Source: Pseudomonadota bacterium (lineage in GTDB: Bacteria; Pseudomonadota; Gammaproteobacteria; Steroidobacterales; Steroidobacteraceae). From it: a DNA stretch of 64,000 nt. Shown in pieces: positions 58,003-64,000 of the stretch. The notes beneath the pieces are model-generated. The model made no database searches. It saw only the letters and a list, made by a program, of their open reading frames with translations, and was not told where the DNA came from. Position numbers and translations under genes: made by a program. Each line of letters begins with the position of its first letter. The stretch's first letter is position 1. Location of the stretch: positions 248,001 through 312,000 of the forward strand of contig JAJYUA010000001.1 in the NCBI GenBank assembly GCA_021792755.1. Reading direction: 5' to 3'.

Positions 58003-58395
58003 TCAGCGCAGGCCTTGCACGTGGGACGCGACGAAAACCGCAAGGTGGTCGAGGTCCTGCTTGCTGAGGGTCCGGGCCATCGGGCCCGTCACGGGGCTTG
58101 GCCGCACCCCGGAGCGAAACAGACGCCACTGCCCGGCAATACAGACGCCGCTGCGGCCCGCGCGCCGCGGAAGCGCGGGCACGACGCGGTTGCCATCCGG
58201 CCCCTGGCAGGCAAAACACTCCGCGGCCTTGGCTGCGGCGGCCGTCATCGACCCGTCCATAGGCGGAGCGGGCGTCACGGCAGTGGACTGGGCGGCAGCG
58301 GGCGAGGCCGCGGCGGACCGGGCGGCGGCTTGCAAGGGCGTTGGGGCCGGGAAGGCCACCGCCGCCACGGACGCGAGCAGGGCTCTTTTCGCCAT
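58003..58395 (-). CDS. Cytochrome c4-like protein with altered haem motif (CxxCQ)
   Basis: A 130-residue exported protein (signal MAKRALLASVAAVAFPAPTPLQA). The rest matches one haem domain of cytochrome c4: GPDGNRVVPALPRRAGRS, IAGQWRLFRSGVRPSPVTGPMARTLS with the axial Met106. The haem-attachment motif reads Cys60-Phe-Ala-Cys63-Gln64, so the axial His of CxxCH is Gln. One His-to-Gln change (CAC/CAT to CAG) would explain it. Canonical c4 has two haem domains; only one is present. Covalent haem binding is doubtful, so the gene may be decaying or the product may work without haem. Confidence 0.75.
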   Translation of the reverse strand: MAKRALLASVAAVAFPAPTPLQAAARSAAASPAAAQSTAVTPAPPMDGSMTAAAAKAAECFACQGPDGNRVVPALPRRAGRSGVCIAGQWRLFRSGVRPSPVTGPMARTLSKQDLDHLAVFVASHVQGLR

Positions 58396-58456
58396 GGTTC
58401 GCTCTTTGACTCGTTTCGACCCGTGATGCGAAAGCCGGCGATTGTACACTACGGCC

Positions 58457-59044
58457 GTGGCACGATTCCCCCAAGCGCGGTTCCTGCTGAGCGCCGCCGC
58501 GCCGGCGCAGTTTCCCGCCGACTCCGGCGCCGAGGTCGCCTTCGCGGGCCGGTCGAACGCCGGCAAGTCGAGCGCCATCAACGCCATCGTGGGCCGGCAG
58601 GCCCTGGCGCGGGCGAGCAAGACTCCGGGACGCACCCGGCTCATCAACTTCTTCGAGCTCTCGGCCGGGCGGCGCCTGGTCGACCTGCCCGGCTACGGCT
58701 ACGCGAGCGCGCCGGAGAGCGAGCGGCGCACCTGGCCGCGGCTGCTCGAGGCGTTGCGCCAGCGCAGCTCGCTGCAGGGGCTGTTCGTGATCGTGGACGC
58801 GCGCCGCGGCATCACCGAAGGCGATTTGGCGCTGCTCGAGTGGGCTGGCCCGGGGCAGCGGGCACATGTGTTGCTGTCGAAGGCGGACAAGTTGAGCGGT
58901 AGCGATGCGCGGCGGGCGCTCTCGGCCGCCGCTGCGGCCGTGGGCGAGGGGGTGTCCGTGCAGGTATTCTCCGCGCACACCCACGCCGGGGTCGAGGAGG
59001 CGCACCGGATGCTCTCGGTGTGGCTAGGGGACGCCGAGAAATAA
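58457..59044 (+). CDS. engB: Ribosome biogenesis GTP-binding protein EngB/YihA
   Basis: A 195-residue TRAFAC GTPase from GTG 58457 (TTG 58442 is an alternative within a promoter-like stretch). G1 is AGRSNAGKSS, G2 includes KTPGRTRLINFF, G3 is DLPGYGYA and G4 is SKADK. It helps assemble the large ribosomal subunit. It is divergent from the cytochrome gene and convergent with polA. Confidence 0.95.
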   Translation: MARFPQARFLLSAAAPAQFPADSGAEVAFAGRSNAGKSSAINAIVGRQALARASKTPGRTRLINFFELSAGRRLVDLPGYGYASAPESERRTWPRLLEALRQRSSLQGLFVIVDARRGITEGDLALLEWAGPGQRAHVLLSKADKLSGSDARRALSAAAAAVGEGVSVQVFSAHTHAGVEEAHRMLSVWLGDAEK

Positions 59045-59075
59045 AAGACCCCGATGGCCTCGAGGGCCACCGGGG
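59041..59075 (-). terminator. Rho-independent terminator of the polA/sRNA transcript
   Basis: On the minus strand the stem CCCCG-g-TGGCC/GGCCA-t-CGGGG (59075-59049) with a 5-base loop is followed by TCTTTTAT (59048-59041). The T run overlaps the last codons of engB. It terminates transcription coming from polA or from the small RNA. Confidence 0.75.
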
Positions 59076-59158
59076 CAGACTAACCCGGCACAGGTCTCGT
59101 TGTGAACCGGGTCGTGACCCGCTCAGGGAGGGAAGCGGGGAGTGTCTTGACACTCGGT
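59041..59158 (-). ncRNA. Candidate small RNA between polA and engB (Spot 42/ErsA/sX13 position)
   Basis: Read on the minus strand, this ~118-nt stretch folds into a row of stems: GAGTGTC-AA-GACACTC (59155-59140); CCCGCT/AGCGGG (59139-59118) around the loop TCCCTCCCTG; an alternative or third stem CCCGG-TT-CACA/TGTG-CCGGG (59111-59084); and a terminator. The C-rich loop is complementary to Shine-Dalgarno sequences, like the C-rich loops of Xanthomonas sX13. The position downstream of polA, same strand, facing engB, is that of Spot 42 and ErsA. No clear promoter was found, so a polA 3' UTR is the alternative. Confidence 0.5.
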
Positions 59159-59297
59159 AAATGAGACTGACAGGCTTCACGAAAGTTCCGGCGCCGGTGG
59201 CAGATCGCGGCGGATGCGCGCGAGCGCTCTGTTCCGCCGCCGTTTCGCCGGCGAAACGTATCAGATTGTTTTCAAAAGAAATTCCACTCAGTGAGCG

Positions 59298-62090
59298 TCA
59301 ATGGGCTTCGTCCCAGTTTGCGCCGGTGCCGATTTCCACGCGTAGCTCGACCTTGAGCGCCGCTGCTTGCGCCATGTGGCCGCGAACCGCCTCGGTGGCG
59401 GCGCCGGCGGCATCCTCGCGGACCTCGAGCACCAGCTCGTCGTGTACCTGCATGATCAGCCGCGCCGGCGCTCCCTGCCCGATGCACCAGGCGTCCACCG
59501 CGATCATCGCCCGCTTGATGATATCGGCGGCGGTGCCCTGCATGGGCGCGTTGATCGCGCTGCGCTCGGCGTACTGGCGGGCCTGTTGATTGCCGGAGCG
59601 GATCTCGGGCAGATACAGCCGCCGGCCGAACACCGTTTCGACGTAGCCGCGCTCCCGGGCCTGCGCGCGGGTCTCGTCCATGAAGCGGCGGACGCCCGGG
59701 TAGCGTTGGAAATAGCGCTCCACGTAGCGCTGCGCCGAGGCGCGATCGATGCCGAGCTGGCGCGCCAGGCCGAATGAGGACATGCCGTAGATCAGACCGA
59801 AATTGATGGTCTTGGCGAGCCGCCGCTGATCGGCAGTGACCGTATCGAGCGGTACCCCGAACACTTCGGCCGCCGTAGCCTGGTGCACGTCGCGCTCCTC
59901 GGCGAAGGCTGCGAGCAGCGCCTCGTCGCCGGAGAGGTGCGCCATGATGCGCAGCTCGATCTGCGAGTAATCGGCCGCCAGCAGCACATGGCCGGCCGGC
60001 GCCACGAAGGCCTGGCGGATGCGCCGGCCTTCGGGCGTCCGGATCGGGATGTTCTGCAGGTTCGGATCGGTCGAGGACAGCCGACCGGTCTGCGCGACGG
60101 CCTGATGATAGGAGGTGTGGATACGCCCGGTGACCGGGTTGATCAGCTCGGGGAGCTTGTCGGTGTAGGTGGATTTGAGCTTGGCGAGCGCGCGGTATTC
60201 GAGCACCGTGCGCGGCAGCGGGTAGGACGCGGCAAGCTCCTCCAACACGTCCTCGGCGGTCGAGGGCTGGCCCTTGGGCGTCTTGCGCAGCACCGGCAGC
60301 CCGAGCCTCTCGAACAGCACCTGCTGGAGCTGCTTCGGCGAGTCGACATTGAGGTCCGTCCCCGCCTCCCGGCGCGCCCGCGCGGCCAGCTCCGCCAGCT
60401 TTGCGGCGAGCTGCACGCTCTGCGCGCGCAGCCGCCCGGCATCGACCAGCACGCCACGACGTTCCATGCGCTGCAGCACCGGCACCAGCGGCTGCTCGAC
60501 GGTCTCGTAGAGCCGCTCGAGCGCGGGCACGCCGGTGATCTTCGGCCACAGCGTCCGATGCAGCCGCAACGTGACATCGGCGTCCTCGGCGGCGTACTCG
60601 CCGGCTTTCTCCACCGGCACCTGCGCGAAGGGGATCTGTTTTGCGCCCTTGCCGGTCACCTCCTCGTAGGTGATGGTCTGCATGCCAAGATAGTGCCGAG
60701 CCGCCGAGTCCATGTTGTGTCGTGTTGCGACGCTGTCCCATACGTAGGACTCGAGCATGGTGTCGTAACGCATGCCCTCGAGGCGGATGCCGTGATTGGC
60801 GAGCACGTGCGCGTCGTATTTCAGGTGGTGGCCGACTTTCCCTCTCGCCGGGTCCTCGAGCATGGGCCGTAGCGCCTCGAGGGCCTGGGCGCGGTCGAGT
60901 TGCTCCGGCGCACCCGCGTACGCGTGCGCCAGCGGCACATAGGCCGCCTCGCCCGGCGCGACACAAAAGGATACGCCGACGATCTCGGCCCGCATGTAAT
61001 CGAGGCCGGTGGTTTCGGTGTCGAGCGCGATCAGCTCGGCGGCGCTCAGCCTCAGCAGCCATCGATCGAGGTCCGCGCGGGTGAGCACCGTGTCGTAATG
61101 ACGAAGCGGCCGGCACGACTCGGCCGGCGCCGCGGCGCCGGCCGAGTCGTGCTCGAGCCGCGAGCGGCCGGACACGGAATGCGCCCTGGGAAAGCCGCCG
61201 CCGACAGCCGCCGTGGTGGCGGCCGTATCGCCGCCATCGAGCTGGCGCAGGAGAGAGCGCAGCTCGAACCTCGTGTACAGCTCGCGCAGCCGCTCCAGAT
61301 CCGGCGGGGAGGGATTCAGATCGTCCGCCTTCACGGGCAGGTCGACATCGGTGTCGATGGTGGCGAGCTTGCGTGACAGCGCGAGCGTCGCCAGGCCCGC
61401 ACGCAGGTTCTCGCCCACTTTGCCGCCGACCTCGCCGAGGTGTGCGATGAGATTGTCCAGCGTGCCGTATTGGCCAAGCAGCTTCGCGGCGGTTTTGGGA
61501 CCGACCTTGTCGATGCCCGGGATATTGTCGGCGCTGTCGCCCACCAGGGCGAGGTAGTCGACGATCTGTTCCGGAAAGACGCCGAACTTCGCTTTGACGC
61601 CGTCGCGGTCGAGGACAGTGTTGCTCATCGTGTTGACCAGCGTGATCGAGTCGCCGACCAGCTGCGCCATATCCTTGTCGCCCGTCGAGATGAGCACCCG
61701 CTCGCCGGCCTGCGCCCTGCGGCGCGCCAGGGTGCCGATCACATCATCCGCCTCCACGCCCTCGATGCGCAGCAGCGGCAGGCCCTGAGCGGTGAGCGCG
61801 GCGAGCAGCGGCTCGATCTGTGCTCGCAGAGCGTCGGGCATCGGCGGCCGGTGCGCTTTGTATTCGGCGAACAGCTCGTCGCGGAAGGTGCGTCCCGGGG
61901 CGTCGAATACCAGGGCGAGGCGGCGCGGCCGGCATTCCTTGAGGAACCTCGAGAGCATGTTCAGCACGCCGAGCAGCGCGCCGGTCGGCTCGCCGCGCGA
62001 GCTGGTGAGCGGCGGCAGGGCGTTGAAGGCCCGGTAGAGGTAGGAGGAGGCGTCGATGAGGACCAGGTCGGGCGAGAGGGGCAGTTCCAT
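59298..62090 (-). CDS. polA: DNA polymerase I
   Basis: A 930-residue enzyme with all three domains. The 5' nuclease (LVLIDASSYLYRAFNALP, TGDKDMAQLVGD, GDSADNIPGI) covers residues ~1-290. The 3'-5' exonuclease keeps its metal ligands (LDTETTGLDYM, near residue 354), so proofreading should be active. The polymerase domain has ADYSQIELR, RRLAKTINFGLIYG and VHDELVLEV. It fills gaps and removes RNA primers. Residues 313-326, in the linker before the exonuclease domain, are encoded by a perfect 40-bp palindrome. Confidence 0.97.
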   Translation of the reverse strand: MELPLSPDLVLIDASSYLYRAFNALPPLTSSRGEPTGALLGVLNMLSRFLKECRPRRLALVFDAPGRTFRDELFAEYKAHRPPMPDALRAQIEPLLAALTAQGLPLLRIEGVEADDVIGTLARRRAQAGERVLISTGDKDMAQLVGDSITLVNTMSNTVLDRDGVKAKFGVFPEQIVDYLALVGDSADNIPGIDKVGPKTAAKLLGQYGTLDNLIAHLGEVGGKVGENLRAGLATLALSRKLATIDTDVDLPVKADDLNPSPPDLERLRELYTRFELRSLLRQLDGGDTAATTAAVGGGFPRAHSVSGRSRLEHDSAGAAAPAESCRPLRHYDTVLTRADLDRWLLRLSAAELIALDTETTGLDYMRAEIVGVSFCVAPGEAAYVPLAHAYAGAPEQLDRAQALEALRPMLEDPARGKVGHHLKYDAHVLANHGIRLEGMRYDTMLESYVWDSVATRHNMDSAARHYLGMQTITYEEVTGKGAKQIPFAQVPVEKAGEYAAEDADVTLRLHRTLWPKITGVPALERLYETVEQPLVPVLQRMERRGVLVDAGRLRAQSVQLAAKLAELAARARREAGTDLNVDSPKQLQQVLFERLGLPVLRKTPKGQPSTAEDVLEELAASYPLPRTVLEYRALAKLKSTYTDKLPELINPVTGRIHTSYHQAVAQTGRLSSTDPNLQNIPIRTPEGRRIRQAFVAPAGHVLLAADYSQIELRIMAHLSGDEALLAAFAEERDVHQATAAEVFGVPLDTVTADQRRLAKTINFGLIYGMSSFGLARQLGIDRASAQRYVERYFQRYPGVRRFMDETRAQARERGYVETVFGRRLYLPEIRSGNQQARQYAERSAINAPMQGTAADIIKRAMIAVDAWCIGQGAPARLIMQVHDELVLEVREDAAGAATEAVRGHMAQAAALKVELRVEIGTGANWDEAH
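61113..61152. repeat. Perfect 40-bp palindrome inside polA
   Basis: The 20 bases 61113-61132 (GCACGACTCGGCCGGCGCCG) are exactly complementary to 61133-61152, with no spacer and no mismatch. The sequence lies in the interdomain linker and is translated in frame as an Ala/Ser-rich stretch. It can extrude as a cruciform or form a very stable mRNA hairpin. Confidence 0.85.
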
Positions 62091-62125
62091 GCGCGCAGTA
62101 TACGGACCGCGCCCGTGCGGGCCGC

Positions 62126-62347
62126 TCAGTCCGGCCCCCCGGCGCCTCCCTGCGCAGCGCCCGCCCGGTTGTCCTTGTGCCCGGGTCGGGCGGCAGCCGG
62201 CGTGCGCTTGGGCGCGGCTTCGGTGGCCGGCGCCGGGCGGGTGACCACCGCGGCGCTGCGTCCGGGCAGATAGAGAGGTCCCTTGAAGCCACAGGCCGCG
62301 CAGCCGAGCGCGACACTCAGCCCGGCGATCAGCATGCGCGCTCTCAT
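62126..62347 (-). CDS. LptM-like small lipoprotein
   Basis: A 73-residue lipoprotein. The signal (RMLIAGLSVALGCAA) leads to Cys19 in CGFKGPLYLP, the signature of LptM/YifL, a partner in maturing the LptD-LptE outer-membrane LPS translocon. The rest is a low-complexity Ala/Pro/Arg tail. I start at ATG 62347; ATG 62335 is also in frame. It lies 7 bp after the thioesterase gene. Confidence 0.8.
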   Translation of the reverse strand: MRARMLIAGLSVALGCAACGFKGPLYLPGRSAAVVTRPAPATEAAPKRTPAAARPGHKDNRAGAAQGGAGGPD

Positions 62348-62354
62348 CGGGACC

Positions 62355-62792
62355 TCAGGGCGCGGAGGCACGGCGCGGCACCACGGCCATCGTCAGCCTG
62401 GACACGCAGATCAGCCTGCCTTCCTCGTCGCGGATCTCGATGCCCCAGACCTGGCTGCGATGGCCGATGTGAAAGGGACGAGCCGTGGCCGTGACGACGC
62501 CCGCGCTGACCGGGCGCAGGTGATTGGCGTTGAGTTCCTGCCCGAGGCACATGAAACGTTCCGGGTCCACGCACAGACCCGCCGCAAGACTGCCGACGGT
62601 TTCCGCTAGCGCAGCGGAGACTCCTCCGTGCAGGATGCCATAGGGCTGGTGCAGATCGGGCGTGACCCGCAGGGTCACGCTCAGAAAGTCCGAGCCGATC
62701 TCGCTGATGCGGATACCGATGCGATGGGCGAAATTGCCACCTGCGATCCGCTCCAGGGACTGGGGTGTGACTTCACGGTGCCAGATGCTCAT
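62355..62792 (-). CDS. Hotdog-fold thioesterase, PaaI/MenI (YbdB/YdiI) family
   Basis: A 145-residue single hotdog domain. HQPYGILHGGVSAALAETVGSLAA contains the HGG loop and the catalytic Glu (ALAET); NANHLRPVSAGVVTATARPFHIGHRSQVW is the second conserved strand pair. Members hydrolyse DHNA-CoA, EntB-bound or other aryl and acyl-CoA thioesters. Proofreading of CoA pools is the safe assignment. It starts the short operon thioesterase-lptM, possibly running into polA. Confidence 0.9.
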   Translation of the reverse strand: MSIWHREVTPQSLERIAGGNFAHRIGIRISEIGSDFLSVTLRVTPDLHQPYGILHGGVSAALAETVGSLAAGLCVDPERFMCLGQELNANHLRPVSAGVVTATARPFHIGHRSQVWGIEIRDEEGRLICVSRLTMAVVPRRASAP

Positions 62793-62870
62793 GGCGGGAT
62801 TCTAGCGGCCGCGCCGGCGGGCCGTCTCGTGCCTTTCCGGCGCCCGCCGCGCAGCCGGACGCCACCTGAT

Positions 62871-63755
62871 TCAGGAGCGGTTGTCGCGGGCGGGCGTGAA
62901 CAGCTGCGCCTTGAGACGGAAGGTCGCCGAGATGTCCTCATCACCGTGGCCGCGTGCGATGAGCTCGGCGTATTCGCCCAGCATGCGCTCGACCACCGGC
63001 AGCGCGACACCGAAGCGCGCTGCCATGTCGCGGCAGATCGCGAGATCCTTGGCGTGCAGCCGCACGCGAAAGCCGGCCGGGTAGCTGCCGCGCACCATGT
63101 TGGGCGCACGATGCACGAAATACCAGCTCGAGCCCGCGCCCTTGCCGAGGGTGTCGATGAGCTTCTCGAGCGGCAGGCCCTGGGCGCGCGCGAACGCCAT
63201 CGCTTCCGAGACCGCCTCGATGATGCCGGCGCACATGATCTGGTTGGTGGCTTTGGCCGCCTGGCCGTTGCCCACCGGACCGAACAGGGTGACGGTGCGT
63301 CCCATGGCCGCAAGCACGGGCCGGGCCCTTTCGAACGCCTCCGGCGAGCCACCGGCCATGATGGCGAGCGTGCCCTCACGCGCCCCTTCCACGCCGCCGC
63401 TCACGGGGCAATCGAGGAACTCCGCCCCCCCGCGCTGCAGCAGCTCGGCGGCGCGGCGGGCCGTGTCGGCGGCCGTGGTCGAGCAGTCGATCATCAGCGC
63501 GCCCGCGGCCAGCCCCGGAGCGAGGGCGCCGACGACCTCGAGCACATCGGCATCGGCCGAGACGCAGCTCACCACCCCATCGCAGCCGGCGGCGAGCTCC
63601 GCCAGGGTGGCGGGCGCCTCGAGGGCGAGCTCGCTGGCGAGCGTCCTCGCCTTCTCGCCGGTGCGATTCCAGACTGCGGTGAGCAGACCCGCCCGGTGAA
63701 GGTTGCGCGCCATCGGCAGGCCCATCGCGCCCAGTCCGACGAATCCTACCCGCAT
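62871..63755 (-). CDS. NAD(P)-dependent beta-hydroxyacid dehydrogenase (HIBADH/GarR family)
   Basis: A 294-residue protein with the Rossmann start VGFVGLGAMGLPMARNL, substrate loop DCPVSGGVEGAREGTLAIMAGG and catalytic lysine in GNGQAAKATNQIM. The family includes 3-hydroxyisobutyrate dehydrogenase (MmsB), tartronate-semialdehyde reductase and glyoxylate/succinic-semialdehyde reductases. The presence of mmsA in the same window makes 3-hydroxyisobutyrate possible, but there is no operon link. Confidence 0.9.
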   Translation of the reverse strand: MRVGFVGLGAMGLPMARNLHRAGLLTAVWNRTGEKARTLASELALEAPATLAELAAGCDGVVSCVSADADVLEVVGALAPGLAAGALMIDCSTTAADTARRAAELLQRGGAEFLDCPVSGGVEGAREGTLAIMAGGSPEAFERARPVLAAMGRTVTLFGPVGNGQAAKATNQIMCAGIIEAVSEAMAFARAQGLPLEKLIDTLGKGAGSSWYFVHRAPNMVRGSYPAGFRVRLHAKDLAICRDMAARFGVALPVVERMLGEYAELIARGHGDEDISATFRLKAQLFTPARDNRS

Positions 63756-63894
63756 GGCTCGATCGCCCCTCGGCAGACGCGGCCGGCCGGCCGCGCCACC
63801 ACTATAGTGGCTCGGCGGGCGATCCGGAACCTGTTCAGACCCGGGCCCGAGAGTGTCGGGCGGATGTTCCCGCCCGCGGACTGTGCCGCTTGAG

Positions 63895-64000
63895 CTAGCC
63901 AGCGCGCGCCGTGCAGAGCCGATTCATGGTCGCGAGCGCCTTGGCCCGGGCGGCAGTCGCCTGAGCATCGGAGAGGTAGTGCCGCCGGCCATGCTTGTCG
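63895..64000 (-). CDS. C-terminal fragment of an unidentified protein
   Basis: A minus-strand frame open from the window edge ends with TAG at 63897-63895 and encodes about 34 residues, ending ARAKALATMNRLCTARAG after HGRRHYLSDAQ. The sequence looks like a natural helical C-terminus, but the family cannot be recognised from it. The 139 bp between it and the dehydrogenase gene show nothing notable. Confidence 0.35.
   Translation of the reverse strand, partial: DKHGRRHYLSDAQATAARAKALATMNRLCTARAG

Noticed and set aside
62871-63755. Beta-hydroxyacid dehydrogenase as the D-apionate oxidoisomerase of the RLP pathway
   Set aside because: It lies 50 kb from the RLP operon and has ordinary HIBADH/GarR motifs; no link supports that role.

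Overview
The window is about 68% G+C, almost fully coding, and reads as chromosome of a gammaproteobacterium, perhaps of a soil or plant-associated Nevskiales/Steroidobacteraceae/Xanthomonadales-like lineage. The lineage call is inferred from the syntenies dapF-DUF484-xerC-hslVU, engB/polA, tamA-tamB and AlgZ/AlgR-type regulators, and from an arginine operon that uses an N-acylornithine carbamoyltransferase. No rRNA, tRNA, CRISPR, insertion sequence or prophage was seen.

Region 1 (1-25.3 kb) is a plant-glycan and acid-sugar catabolic island. A truncated SGNH esterase, a Tat-exported GH78 alpha-L-rhamnosidase, an Asp/Glu-racemase-family protein and an MFS carrier run on the plus strand. Facing them is a tightly overlapping minus operon: signal-less solute-binding-like protein, GH127, a RuBisCO-like protein (RLP) with its active-site residues kept, and a DUF1537 acid-sugar kinase. 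A divergent plus operon starts about 100 bp away: class III CoA-transferase, MaoC hydratase, sugar ABC importer, IclR regulator, a second signal-less binding-like protein, Gfo/Idh/MocA oxidoreductase, a KDF/KDR-dehydrogenase-like SDR and an FMN 2-hydroxy-acid oxidase. The shared promoter region holds a consensus -35 box inside a perfect palindrome. A FAD-linked glycolate/D-lactate-type dehydrogenase and a COG5368 (GH144-like) hydrolase close the island. The DUF1537 + RLP pair is the hallmark of catabolism of branched or oxidised sugar acids such as D-apionate; with GH78 and GH127 it suggests use of pectin or flavonoid-glycoside side chains.

Region 2 (25.3-38.7 kb) is housekeeping: pyruvate carboxylase, isoaspartyl peptidase, an unknown protein, an orphan FlhC-like regulator, NudC, an NRDE/TANGO2 protein, and TamA/TamB.

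Region 3 (38.7-47.0 kb) is an ArgR-led arginine operon: argR-argG-(P-loop protein)-argC-argD-argF'-argB-argH. It has no recognisable N-acetylglutamate synthase or N-acylcitrulline deacylase. A BioD/DUF1611-like P-loop protein sits in the middle, and the transcarbamylase has Ala where acetyl enzymes carry Glu and succinyl enzymes carry Pro. This is the strongest candidate for an undescribed pathway variant.

Region 4 (47-64 kb): LysR regulator and mmsA; LytS/LytTR two-component pair; dapF-DUF484-xerC-hslVU; a cytochrome c-like gene with a broken haem motif followed by two tandem DsbA genes; engB; a structured RNA candidate between polA and engB in the Spot 42/ErsA position; polA with a perfect 40-bp palindrome in its linker; an LptM-like lipoprotein, a hotdog thioesterase and a beta-hydroxyacid dehydrogenase. 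A 49-bp repeat (42/49 identical) follows, and includes, the stop codons of argH and the downstream dsbA.
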